In this document: piece after piece, positions 19,347 through 27,911 of the stretch
Layout: every line of letters starts with the position of its first letter
How positions within the stretch are numbered: position 1 is the first letter of the stretch
Assembly (NCBI RefSeq): GCF_016743775.1
Contig: NZ_JAEQMY010000038.1
Coordinates: 1-49,081 of the forward strand
DNA length: 49,081 nucleotides
Origin: Microvirga aerilata
GTDB lineage: Bacteria > Pseudomonadota > Alphaproteobacteria > Rhizobiales > Beijerinckiaceae
Direction: 5' to 3'
Program-made: the position numbers and the translations under genes
Notes under the pieces: generated by a model
Database searches by the model: none
Told to the model about the DNA's origin: nothing
Seen by the model: the letters and a program-made list of their open reading frames with translations, nothing else

Positions 19347-20273
19347 ATGGACATTGAAAACTATCAGAATCCCCTGTTTTCGGTTGAAAAGGCTAGCGAG
19401 CATGTCACAGCGGCCATGATCAATCTAATGCAGCTGACCTCGCGCGACGGCTTCTCAATCTCGAAGACTGATATCAAAACAATTGAGCAGGCCCGCGACG
19501 TAAGCATCAACACGATGCAGGACTTCTTCGCGGCGATGGTCGAGCAATCCCATGCACGCCTCTCCAATCTCTCAGAATTCGCTGGGATGAATTTCATCTC
19601 GCTGGGAGACGATTGCTTCAGCCGATCTATCCTCACTCGTTGGGGGCTCAAGAAGAGCGCTGCGCTCGGTGAGAAATCAATGCCGTTCGATCTGTCGGTG
19701 CATCCCTTAGAGACAATCCAGCACCTGATCACGCATGATTTTGCCGGGTATCTGGACCCGGAGAGCCTTGAGTACTGCCAAAACAAGAAGATTGTCTTGC
19801 ATAAGAAGCTTCAGGTGACCTTCAACCATGAAGTTGGCGAGAAATATGCCAAGGACAATTATGCAGAACTGATCAATGTGTATTCGAAGAGGGTCGAGAA
19901 TTTCCGAGCGGCTATCGCGCGCGCGGCTCCGATCACGTTTGTGTTCCACAATTCCGATCCCACACGCCAAAGCCCTGCTAGCGTTAAAAGTGCGTGGAGC
20001 AAGATCCGCGACCACCTCAACGTGGATGGCGTTTTTCTGACCTGTGTTAACACATGGAAAGCGGGCATTGTCGTTCCGACGTCATGTAACGCCGATGCCT
20101 ACTGCGAGCTGAATGTATGTTACCCCTACACAAATTACGTCTGGCATTTGCCAAAGGATCAGTTCTCAGCAGAGGGCAGATTGTTTGAGAAGACGGTCGT
20201 ATCCTACATCAAGGAAGCGGTGAGGTTGTACTTTAACAAAGAACCCACTTCTGTGTTGGCACAATCGGCCTGA
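19347..20273 (+). CDS. DUF1796 family putative cysteine peptidase-like protein
   Basis: A 308-residue protein. The central domain starts at about residue 86 with FISLGDDCFSRSILTRWGL, the Cys-containing signature of DUF1796 (a putative papain-like fold). MPFDLSVHPLETIQHLITHD and a late HNSDPTR segment follow. The N-terminal ~80 residues are a helical extension containing the ISKTDIKTIEQARDVSINTM stretch. There is no signal peptide. Members of this family recur in bacterial glycan clusters but their activity is not established to my knowledge. It starts seven bases after the acetyltransferase stop, so the two are probably co-translated. Confidence 0.8.
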   Translation: MDIENYQNPLFSVEKASEHVTAAMINLMQLTSRDGFSISKTDIKTIEQARDVSINTMQDFFAAMVEQSHARLSNLSEFAGMNFISLGDDCFSRSILTRWGLKKSAALGEKSMPFDLSVHPLETIQHLITHDFAGYLDPESLEYCQNKKIVLHKKLQVTFNHEVGEKYAKDNYAELINVYSKRVENFRAAIARAAPITFVFHNSDPTRQSPASVKSAWSKIRDHLNVDGVFLTCVNTWKAGIVVPTSCNADAYCELNVCYPYTNYVWHLPKDQFSAEGRLFEKTVVSYIKEAVRLYFNKEPTSVLAQSA

Positions 20274-20398
20274 GATTCACTAGCTAGCGTGCGGCGTTTA
20301 ACTTGGAACCATGATCCGATCCTTCATACGCTTTCGTACGGTCCATGTCTCTGGCCGACACTGCAACCATCCCGAGAGAGTGCTGGACTGAGGCTAAT

Positions 20399-21223
20399 AT
20401 GACAATATCGAATGAACCCCATGATCTGCGCGCGAAAATTGCTTTAGCCTGGGATGACCCGGAGAGGCAACTTGCCCCGCGCATAGGTGAACCCGGCTAC
20501 ACCCTCCCGGACTTGGCAGATTTGCAATGGTACCCCCTCACGGAAAGCTTTGCGCCCACGCATGTGACTGTTCATGGGCCATCCGCTGACAACAACAATT
20601 GGATCGTTGTTCCTCCTGGATTCCAGCCGCCCGCTAGGTTGTACTTCCACCTCGCCGCGCACGCCCGCAACAACATCGTGATCATCGGGACCGACACAAA
20701 CCTCGCTGGCGAGTGCTACCTTTACGGATCGAATGGAACGGTCATCATCGGGTCCGGGATCAAGCAGACGACCACGCTCCAGGTGCGCATGTGGAGCAGC
20801 CACCAACTTCTTCTTTGGGGAAAAGGCAGCACCACAAATGGCGTCCATATCCAAATCCAAGGTGAGAGCAAGCGTATCGTTGTTGGAGACGATTGTATGT
20901 TCTTTAACGGGATCTACATTCGCAACTCAGACATGCATCCAATCGTGGATATGCGAAACGGTAGTTGGTTGAACCCTCCCGGCAATGTTCACATTGAGCC
21001 TCATGTCTGGGTTTCGCAGGATGCTCTGATCCTCAAGGACACTCACATTGGATTTGGCTCTATCGTCACGGCCAAGGCGGTCGTCACCGAGGATGTGCCC
21101 CGGTTCAGCATGGTTGGCGGTATACCAGCTGCAGTCCTCAGAAGTGACGTATCCTGGGACCGACCAGAGTCGCCTCACTCATCTTTGATTGCCGACTTGA
21201 AAGAATTTGAGCGCCGCCTGTAA
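20399..21223 (+). CDS. Hexapeptide-repeat acyltransferase
   Basis: A 274-residue left-handed beta-helix protein with a long N-terminal beta region. The pattern QLLLWGKGSTTNGVHI, DDCMFFNGIYIRNSDMHPIV with its putative catalytic His, and VHIEPHVWVSQDALILKDTH marks an acetyltransferase-type active site. SMVGGIPAAVLRSDVSW closes the helix. I chose ATG 20399, with TGAGG five bases upstream, over ATG 20345. It is a clear paralogue of the protein at 45401-46324. It is probably the third gene of the group starting at 18581. Confidence 0.87.
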   Translation: MTISNEPHDLRAKIALAWDDPERQLAPRIGEPGYTLPDLADLQWYPLTESFAPTHVTVHGPSADNNNWIVVPPGFQPPARLYFHLAAHARNNIVIIGTDTNLAGECYLYGSNGTVIIGSGIKQTTTLQVRMWSSHQLLLWGKGSTTNGVHIQIQGESKRIVVGDDCMFFNGIYIRNSDMHPIVDMRNGSWLNPPGNVHIEPHVWVSQDALILKDTHIGFGSIVTAKAVVTEDVPRFSMVGGIPAAVLRSDVSWDRPESPHSSLIADLKEFERRL

Positions 21224-21245
21224 GGGGTAACAGTCTTCGGAACGG

Positions 21246-21262
21246 GGCCCACCTGCCGGGCC
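21246..21262 (+). terminator. Possible weak terminator hairpin
   Basis: GGCCC at 21246-21250 pairs with GGGCC at 21258-21262 over a 7-base loop, 23 bases after the acyltransferase stop. No good T-run follows, so this is only a candidate. Confidence 0.25.
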
Positions 21263-21276
21263 TGTATCCTTAAATG

Positions 21277-21530
21277 CCAGGGCATCGGACGATTTGTCGG
21301 ACCCGCTTGGTTCTCCACCTCTGCCCAGCGGAGAGGGATAGCGCGTCATGGATCCGCTTTTCCGTCCGATGCTCTAGGAACAGACTTAAGCCGGATGCAG
21401 TGTTCTCCGGCTTATACCAACCGGCGCTGATGCTGATGCATTGGCCCAGTCGCGCAGACCGATGGATATGATCGGACATGCGCCAGGCTGAAAACCCCGA
21501 ATGAGTCAGCCCTCACGCCGCTTGGTATTA
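21277..21530. repeat. Cluster of three REP-like palindromes
   Basis: Three inverted repeats stand in a row. GCATCGGAC (21282-21290) pairs with GTCCGATGC (21364-21372), with further imperfect pairing inside. TAAGCCGGA (21387-21395) pairs perfectly with TCCGGCTTA (21406-21414) over a 10-base loop. TTATACCAACCGGCG (21412-21426) pairs imperfectly with CGCCGCTTGGTATTA (21516-21530). The first resembles small intergenic palindromes I know from Rhizobiales. No gene is seen in 21224-21695. Confidence 0.6.
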
Positions 21531-21695
21531 GCTTCCGCTCACAAGATTCCAAACCCAGCAAATACGGCAAGCAGTCCAACTGGTGAAGATGGACTGCCGC
21601 GTCGAGAAGCTTGTTACAGGCACAGCAGACAGCCTCCGGCACCGTCTTGTCGCCATCACGTGTGCAATCGAGATGCCGCTTGCCCAGACACAGCC

Positions 21696-21797
21696 CCCCG
21701 TCAGCCTATCGATGAGGCTGTACAACGTCATGAGGCCGAAGATTGCCGTCTGGCTGGCCGAACCTACCAGCACAAAGGCCCGGCGCGTCGATAGTTG
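21696..21797 (-). pseudogene. Decayed duplicate of the 55-residue membrane protein
   Basis: Thirty-four codons on the minus strand match the C-terminal part of the intact protein at 22130-22297 at 24 of 34 positions, for example AIFGLMTLYSLIDRLTG against AIFGLMSFYNLIDRLTG. There is no matching N-terminus; a stop lies a short way upstream in this frame. The stop after LTG has been lost, so the frame reads on into unrelated residues. It lies on the other side of the pilin gene from the intact copy. Confidence 0.65.
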
Positions 21798-21840
21798 ATC
21801 GCAAGGGTCTTTCCGCCAGAACGTATACTAACTATGCGAG

Positions 21841-22044
21841 TTACCCGAGTATGCGACTGAAAAAATTCGAAAGCACCTGACCGAAAGCTCCGGTGAGGGC
21901 GACAATAATCCCAGAGATTAGACCGAAAATGATTCCGTACTCGATGGCTGTAGAGCCTGACTCATCTGTGCGAAAACGTGAGAAAGGCTCGACTGAGTCC
22001 ACTGGTGCAGCAGAACGCAGTGCCAAGATCAGCCAAAACTTCAT
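21841..22044 (-). CDS. Flp/Fap-type (type IVb) pilin
   Basis: A 67-residue prepilin. The leader ends at Gly30 and the next residues STAIEYGII carry the Glu at mature position +5, the prepilin-peptidase signature of Flp pilins. A hydrophobic helix follows (GLISGIIVALTGAFGQVL) and the mature form is about 37 residues. GGAG lies close before the ATG. The 30-residue leader is long for the family; GTG 22002 would give a more usual 16-residue leader. No tad/cpa assembly genes are in the window, so it is an orphan and assembly would need genes elsewhere. Confidence 0.85.
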   Translation of the reverse strand: MKFWLILALRSAAPVDSVEPFSRFRTDESGSTAIEYGIIFGLISGIIVALTGAFGQVLSNFFSRILG

Positions 22045-22129
22045 GTGAGCTCCAAAGGGCAGGTACGCATCTGATCCTTGATCTTAATCTAATGGGCGTG
22101 GCTGTCTGTCAAAGGCTTGCTGCGCCGCA

Positions 22130-22297
22130 CTACCCAGTCAGCCTGTCGATAAGGTTGTAAAAGCTCATAAGGCCGAAGATCGCCGCCAAGCCGGCCAAAC
22201 CAGCCAGCACGAACGCCTCAAGCGTCGAGAGCTGATAGCAGCTGTAGTAGCCGAACAGCCGGCACCACAACTCCGCCCACTCGCTCAACTGACCCAT
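22130..22297 (-). CDS. 55-residue single-span membrane protein beside the pilin gene
   Basis: A small protein beginning MGQLSEWAELWCRLFGYYSC, followed by a hydrophobic helix (FVLAGLAGLAAIFGLMSFY) and ending LIDRLTG. GGGGGA lies about five bases before the ATG, the codons look typical for the window, and a diverged duplicate exists at 21696-21797; this is what makes me believe in it. It is 85 bases upstream of the pilin on the same strand and probably shares its transcript. Function unknown; an inner-membrane partner of the pilin is possible. Confidence 0.65.
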   Translation of the reverse strand: MGQLSEWAELWCRLFGYYSCYQLSTLEAFVLAGLAGLAAIFGLMSFYNLIDRLTG

Positions 22298-22571
22298 GCT
22301 GTCCCCCGGATGGCCTTGACCACTAGCTTAACAGCTTATCATGGCTTTGAAAGCGGCTCAGCTGGCGAGGGAATGGTTACCCCCGCTTGAATATGTGCAT
22401 ACTTGAACCAGTTTGGCAGTAGAATTAATGGGGGCCGGCTATGGGGGCACAGGGGTTGAAGCCATCCCCGCACCAAACCACCGCAAACTACCCCTGAGGT
22501 CTAGCTTGGCAATTAACTATGCCAAGCGTAAGTTAGAAAAAGCGAATCTTAAAAGCTCAGGGAGTCAGGGG

Positions 22572-22862
22572 ATGAATGAGCGTCGGTCGAGCAGGCGCTG
22601 GAACACGTTTCTTAACGGGCGGATTGTGTTTAACAACCGCTGCTCAGTGCTGAGTTGCACCGTCCGGGACCTGTCAGAAACCGGCGCCCGCATCTCCTTT
22701 GCAGATGTTTCAGCACTGCCGGAGGAGTTCGAGCTGGAGATCCCGAACAGGGGAATGCGGGTCTATGGCCGCCTGATGTGGAGCCGCGGCGCCACTCACG
22801 GCGTCATGTTCTTCGATAAGCTCAGGCCCTGGATGGATCCCCTGCGCACGGTAGCCGCCTAA
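22572..22862 (+). CDS. PilZ-domain protein
   Basis: A 96-residue single-domain protein. It has the two cyclic-di-GMP-binding motifs of PilZ: the basic RxxxR-type stretch RRSSRRW at residues 4-10 and DLSETGARI (D-x-S-x-x-G) at about 38. The beta-barrel strands end at MWSRGATHGVMFFDKL. The open frame extends to 22413, but GGGAG upstream of ATG 22572 and the domain start both favour this site. It may link cyclic-di-GMP to surface glycan or pilus functions nearby, which is inference. Confidence 0.88.
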   Translation: MNERRSSRRWNTFLNGRIVFNNRCSVLSCTVRDLSETGARISFADVSALPEEFELEIPNRGMRVYGRLMWSRGATHGVMFFDKLRPWMDPLRTVAA

Positions 22863-23404
22863 TACTTGTTCGTGGTTAAGGAGCTGCCTTAGGCAAACTG
22901 GTTGGGTTCATTCGGAAGAGCGATCCCATCCTGCCAGCGCAACCTTATCGGTTCCGGGCTGTTGTTCGAGAAATCAAAAATGCTGCGGACCGTGGCCTCC
23001 GGCTTGGTTTGGCGTTTTGTCGGCCCGGTGTGTTCCGGACCCTGTTCCTTGGCGTTTCCCGAGACACTCTTACTGTGTTGGCGGACCTGTCTGCTGCTGT
23101 GCATGTTTGAGAGAGCAGTTCCTAGCGACGCCTGATAGGGCCACCGTTGCGGGTCTGCTCCCGGCAGCCATCTCCGGAACCCTCATCGCCGTCTCCCGCT
23201 GTAAGGGAACGAGAAGAGGCCTGGTATGGAGAGACCGGCGCCCTGCTTATAGCGCCCCTGTCGCGGTGGTGGATGTCTGCGCCGAGTGGTTCTGGAACCC
23301 AGTTCGACGGCAGCTCGGCCTTCTCATGCGAAAGGAGGTTTCCGTGACGCCCCTTTACTCAGCCAGCGTCGTTGCGTCATCAACGTCCAAAGGGAGAGAG
23401 GCAG
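22863..23404. other. Intergenic region with one weak small frame
   Basis: Mostly without recognisable features. A minus-strand frame at 23104-22889 encodes 71 residues with plausible codon use (its C-terminus contains SIFDFSNNSPEPIRLRW). It has no Shine-Dalgarno and no family resemblance, so I do not call it a gene. Confidence 0.35.
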
Positions 23405-23572
23405 GTGAGGAAAAGCACAGCCCTCGTTGGAGGCATCCTGGCGCTCTTGTTAGGCGTCTGGATCGGGTGGACTGCCCGTGAGGTAGCGGCCTACGACAAC
23501 TGCCTCGACCGGATCAACTACGACAAGGCGTTGTGGCACCTGTGCGATCAGAAGGAGCCGCGCACCCCATAA
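23405..23572 (+). CDS. Small membrane-anchored or exported protein
   Basis: A 55-residue protein starting at GTG 23405, with GGGAGAGAGG just upstream as Shine-Dalgarno. Residues 6-24 form a hydrophobic helix (ALVGGILALLLGVWIGW) that could be a signal anchor. The remaining ~30 residues are polar with two Cys (NCLDRINYDKALWHLCDQ) and would face the periplasm. I recognise no family. It is convergent with the large RTX gene and could be transcribed with the PilZ gene or alone. Confidence 0.5.
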   Translation: MRKSTALVGGILALLLGVWIGWTAREVAAYDNCLDRINYDKALWHLCDQKEPRTP

Positions 23573-23675
23573 AGCTATTTGCGGGATACGCTGCGACCAG
23601 ACCGGGAATTGCCCTCAAAGATGGCAGGTCGAAGGGGTGCTCAGGTCGTTCGCCACAGCACCCCCGTCACTAACC

Positions 23676-26600
23676 TCAGATGACGAAGAGGTCGTCGAAC
23701 TTCAGAGCCAGTCCCTTCTTCAGCTGGGCGAACTCGACCGCCTGGCCCTTGCCGGAGCCGTCAGCATCGTAGGACAGCACGCCCGTCTTCTTGTCGTAGA
23801 TGACGTAGTCGTCCTTGTCCTTGGCAGTGTCGAGCGCAAAGAACTTCTTGTTCAGCAGCTTCGGCTTCGTGGCTGTGCCCGCCCCCAGCTTCTTGAAGAT
23901 GGCGTTGTCGAGCCAGAGGCTGTCGTCCTTCACCACAAAGTCCTTGATGGTGTCGAAGTTGACCGTCCGGTCGGTTTTGGACGTGCCGAGCTTGGTGGTG
24001 AACAGGAAGGCATCTGTGCCGGTGCTACCCGTCAGGTTGTCGTTGCCCAGCCCACCGTTTACGTTGTCGTTGCCGCCGCCGCCGTTGATGACGTTCTTGC
24101 CCTTGTTGCCCGTGATGGCGTTGTTCAAGGCGTTGCCGGTCAGGCTGATGTTGGCTGTTCCGGTTGCAATGAGGTTCAGAACACCTTCGGGGAGTGTGGA
24201 ACTTGCTGTAGCTTCGATGGTCGTCGGGGGCGTGACCACCGGAGGCTCAGGCTGCGTGACAACTGGTGGTGTTACAACCGGAGGCTGCGGTTGAACAACC
24301 ACTGGAGGCTCTGCCACCGGCTGTATGAACTGAGCCCGACTGAGAGTTGCGCCCGATGAAAATTGGAAGAACTCCAGCCCCGCCATAAATTGGGTGCTCT
24401 TCGTCAGGGTGTAGGTGACCTGCAAACCGTCTGCCGTCACCACGACTGCATAGTCGTTTTGGCTTCCAGCTAGAACGACCGTGTCCGTTCCAGCTCCGCC
24501 ATCCAACTTGTCAGCTCCTCCACCGCTCGCCAGAGTATCGTTACCGGTGCCACCAGACAACACATCATCACCGGCTCCTCCGTTGAGCAGATCATTGCCG
24601 TCACCACCGTCAATGTTGTCTGCTCCGGCTTCGCCATAGATCGTATCATCGCCAGTTCCGCCGTCCACCAGATCAGCTTCGGTCCCGCCATAGATCGTGT
24701 CGCGGCCGTTGCCACCATCGATGATGTCGATACCCATTCCACCAAGGAGGTGGTCATCACCATCGCCGCCGTCGATGATGTCGACACCCGCTCCACCGTC
24801 GATCGTATCGTTTCCACCCCAGCCTGAAAGCAGATCCCGTCCTGCTGCGCCTGAGAGCTTGTCGCTCAGCGAACCACCGGTGAGACTATCGTTGCCGGCC
24901 CCGGCACTGAACTCGAGCCTCTCAACATTGACGATGGCGGTTCCATCGCTGCTGAACGACAGATAGCTGGGATCGGAAATATCGATCTCAAGTGACCGGA
25001 TGGCGTCAGACCGATCGACGATGGCAAAGTCGATGCCTGCACCACCATCGAGCACTTCCGTCGGCGAGTAGCCATAGGCGATCGAGTAGCCGATAACCCC
25101 TTCCCCGAGCCGGCTGTAGAGAGTGTCGTCCCCGTCACCGCCACTCAGGGTGTCGCCGCCGACGCCACCATCGAGAGTGTCGTTGCCGCTGCCGCCGGAC
25201 GCGATGTCGTTGCCACCACGGCCTTCGAACCGGTCGTTGCCTGCCCCAAGATCGATGTCATCGTCTGCGGCCCATGCATTCGGCGACGCGCCGGCATTGT
25301 CCCCCTGTCCGCCTAAGACGACATCATTGCCAGTGCCTAGAAAACCGGCAATTGCTTCCATGTTCTGGAACCGGGTATGATTTGCCGTCTGCAGCCCTGA
25401 GTTGCTCATGTCAATTATCTGAGCTGCACTGGTTGATCTGAGATCAAGAATGAGCCTGTCGTACCCGGCACCGCCATCAATGGTGGAAGCCACGGATGCA
25501 GCCTCGATCAGGTCTCGGCCGCTCGATCCAAGAATGCTCACCTTGTCTTGGGATCCCCAGTTCTTGAAACTCCAGTCTCCGAGAAAAGCCTCTGTATTTC
25601 CATCGAGTCGAATGGTCAGAGAGTTGACGTTGCTGTCACCGATAATTGTCCAGTTGGATACACCGGCTTCTGCCCCACCGAAGGTAACATTTGCCGCATT
25701 CTCGAAAACGAGCTGCTCAACGTCGATGATTTCGGTACCCCTGAAATCATTGTCTCCGAGCACGATGATCGTATCGATGCCATCGGACCCATCGAAGATC
25801 TCCCCGGCCTCTGCTTCATTCCAGCCGTTTCTAAAGAGGTCGTCGCCCTCACCTCCCATGAACGTGTCGACGCCAGTTTCGTTGTGAAGAACGTCGTTTC
25901 CAGCGCCGCCCTCGAGGTGGTCTTCGTCACTGCCACCCTGCAAGTCGTCGTCACCAGCTCCGCCGTACAACTCATCCTTGCCACCGGCGCCTTCGAGACT
26001 GTCGTTGCCGTCATCGCCGACGAGGGTGTCATTTCCTTCCCAGCCGCGCAGCTGGTTGGCGTTCAGATCTCCGGCCAGGATGTCGTCCAATGCACCGCCG
26101 TCCACGTTTTCTATCGAGATGAGCGTGTCGACATTGCCATGTCCGTCTTGGGCGGTGTGGGATGAGAGGTTAACATAGATCCCAAACGGTTCGCCCTGTG
26201 AACTGTCCGTGCCGTAGGTATCGGTGCCGTCACCACCATCAAGAGTGTCGCCGCCAGCTCCGCCAGTCAGGTAATCGTTCCCGCCACGTCCGGAGAGAAG
26301 ATCGTTGCCGTTATCACCCGCGAAGCCATTCCAGCTGTCGTCGCCATAGAGCTTGTCATCATGAGAAGTGCCACTGACATGCTCGATGCTGCTCAGACGG
26401 TCGCCCTCAGCATCGCCGGTGTTACTGCTGGGATTGGCAAGGTCGAGTGTTACGCCGGCAAAAGCACTCCAGTACCCGACGATATCAAAGCCGTTGCCAC
26501 CAGTCAGGGTATCGGCACCGGCCTGGCCCTCGAGGATGTCGTCGCCGTCACCGCCGTCAAGACTGTCGTTGCCTAGACCGCCATTGAGCGTGTCGTTGCC

Positions 26601-27524
26601 AAATCCGCCACTCAGTCGATCTGATCCAGCAAGCCCATTAAGAAAATTATCGTCCACGGAACCTGTGATCGTGTCAGTCTGATCGGTTCCGGTCACGGCC
26701 TCAATCGAGACCAAGGTGTCCCAAGCGCCAAACGAGTCGAGTGCGATACCTCCGCCAAGATTGACATTGACGCCACCTGTTCCGCCTTGCGCAACATCTC
26801 TCTCATATGAAACAACATCGAAGCCGTCCCGGCCGTCGAGGAGATCGTTACCCCCACGGCCTTCCAGCATGTTGTCCCCGGCGCTTCCTCTGAGGGTATC
26901 GGCCAGCATACTACCCCGGGCACGTTCGACATTCCTAATGGTATCTCTATAGCCCCAAGGGTCGATAGCCCATCCTTCTTCAAGATCGACCGTTGCCCCA
27001 TGTGTTACCTGAGGATCGTTCGCCGACGCCGCGTAGGCCACCTTGTCGGTGCCATCACCCCCGTCCACCGTATCCATGCCCGCGCCGGGTGAGATGTAGT
27101 CGCCGCCGCCTCCTGTATTGAAGGTATCGTTGCCGTCGTGCCAGTCACCGAATGACTCTCGATGGTCACTGCCGATGTGGATGTCATTTCCGGCTAGAAG
27201 ACTCAGCTCTGCTACACCAGTGCTGCCATTCAAATGAAACCAAAGATCGTGAAGCCCGGGCAGACTGAAGTTCAAGTTTCTAATGGTTGCCCAGGGCTGT
27301 AGATCAGCGCCGTACAAAGTAACAGAGTTGATCGCTCCTGCGATTGGAAGGCCCGTCTGCGGGTCGAATGCAAACCCAGTGCCTACCAGAACCGTAGTCT
27401 TACCATCGGCGTGCGTGTAAATGGCAGTTGTCGCAGACTTGACCCCCAGTTGGGCCGTGTATGGAAAAATCAAACCTGCTTCAAAGTCGAGCGGAGAAGC
27501 ATTAAAAACCTGATATGTAGCCAC
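23676..27524 (-). CDS. Large RTX repeat protein with Pro-rich linker and type I secretion C-terminus
   Basis: A 1282-residue secreted protein. Residues ~1-110 are a non-repeat beta domain (VATYQVFNASPLDFEAGLIF). From ~115 to ~1040 there are blocks of RTX nonapeptides separated by recurring spacer modules with a 'TLVSIEAVTGT'-type sequence. A Pro/Val-rich linker (PPVVVQPQPPVV) follows, then a last RTX block and a C-terminal domain with TVNFDTIKDFVVKDDSLWLD ending in DDLFVI, typical of type I export signals. I chose GTG 27524, with AGGGG six bases upstream, over GTG 27569. No enzymatic domain is seen; a calcium-dependent surface or matrix protein is likely. Its exporter is probably that at 2574-5613. 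Confidence 0.92.
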   Translation of the reverse strand: MATYQVFNASPLDFEAGLIFPYTAQLGVKSATTAIYTHADGKTTVLVGTGFAFDPQTGLPIAGAINSVTLYGADLQPWATIRNLNFSLPGLHDLWFHLNGSTGVAELSLLAGNDIHIGSDHRESFGDWHDGNDTFNTGGGGDYISPGAGMDTVDGGDGTDKVAYAASANDPQVTHGATVDLEEGWAIDPWGYRDTIRNVERARGSMLADTLRGSAGDNMLEGRGGNDLLDGRDGFDVVSYERDVAQGGTGGVNVNLGGGIALDSFGAWDTLVSIEAVTGTDQTDTITGSVDDNFLNGLAGSDRLSGGFGNDTLNGGLGNDSLDGGDGDDILEGQAGADTLTGGNGFDIVGYWSAFAGVTLDLANPSSNTGDAEGDRLSSIEHVSGTSHDDKLYGDDSWNGFAGDNGNDLLSGRGGNDYLTGGAGGDTLDGGDGTDTYGTDSSQGEPFGIYVNLSSHTAQDGHGNVDTLISIENVDGGALDDILAGDLNANQLRGWEGNDTLVGDDGNDSLEGAGGKDELYGGAGDDDLQGGSDEDHLEGGAGNDVLHNETGVDTFMGGEGDDLFRNGWNEAEAGEIFDGSDGIDTIIVLGDNDFRGTEIIDVEQLVFENAANVTFGGAEAGVSNWTIIGDSNVNSLTIRLDGNTEAFLGDWSFKNWGSQDKVSILGSSGRDLIEAASVASTIDGGAGYDRLILDLRSTSAAQIIDMSNSGLQTANHTRFQNMEAIAGFLGTGNDVVLGGQGDNAGASPNAWAADDDIDLGAGNDRFEGRGGNDIASGGSGNDTLDGGVGGDTLSGGDGDDTLYSRLGEGVIGYSIAYGYSPTEVLDGGAGIDFAIVDRSDAIRSLEIDISDPSYLSFSSDGTAIVNVERLEFSAGAGNDSLTGGSLSDKLSGAAGRDLLSGWGGNDTIDGGAGVDIIDGGDGDDHLLGGMGIDIIDGGNGRDTIYGGTEADLVDGGTGDDTIYGEAGADNIDGGDGNDLLNGGAGDDVLSGGTGNDTLASGGGADKLDGGAGTDTVVLAGSQNDYAVVVTADGLQVTYTLTKSTQFMAGLEFFQFSSGATLSRAQFIQPVAEPPVVVQPQPPVVTPPVVTQPEPPVVTPPTTIEATASSTLPEGVLNLIATGTANISLTGNALNNAITGNKGKNVINGGGGNDNVNGGLGNDNLTGSTGTDAFLFTTKLGTSKTDRTVNFDTIKDFVVKDDSLWLDNAIFKKLGAGTATKPKLLNKKFFALDTAKDKDDYVIYDKKTGVLSYDADGSGKGQAVEFAQLKKGLALKFDDLFVI

Positions 27525-27911
27525 GTTAGCCCCTATGTGTTGCGGCTTCTTGTTTATGAGAGCGGCCACCTTGAAATTAAAAATGTTCTGCGGGTGGATG
27601 CTCGATAAGGACCGTCGCAGGACGAGTATTGACCTTCAAGGGCTTGCATGGTCTCAGATCGATTTTGTTGGTGTTTGTTGCAGTGACGCTACGTCGCGAT
27701 CACGGAATACGTTCAACGTCTGAAATGAGACTGGGTTTTTGTTAACGTGCTATTGACCAGATGATACGCCGCCATTCCGTGGGCCGCCTTCACCCTTATG
27801 ATGGCATCATGCCACGGTGGTAGTTAAGCGCATCAATGGTCCGGAACCCGGAGGGGTGACGCCGGTGCCACCGCTCATCGTGTCGTTGTCGAGAACGCCG
27901 AAGGACGACTC
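27525..27911. other. Region between the two RTX frames
   Basis: Contains the leader of the large RTX gene. At its right end (about 27840-27911) lies a run of codons that continues the truncated RTX frame after its stop (GVLDNDTMSGGTG). Nothing else is recognised. Confidence 0.5.

Noticed and set aside
21528..21773. An 81-residue minus-strand frame as an intact gene
   Set aside because: Only the part matching the 55-residue membrane protein is meaningful; its start is internal and its stop has been lost, so it is a decayed copy.
23700..27500. Tandem DNA repeats and several plus-strand frames
   Set aside because: Explained by the RTX repeats of the minus-strand gene.
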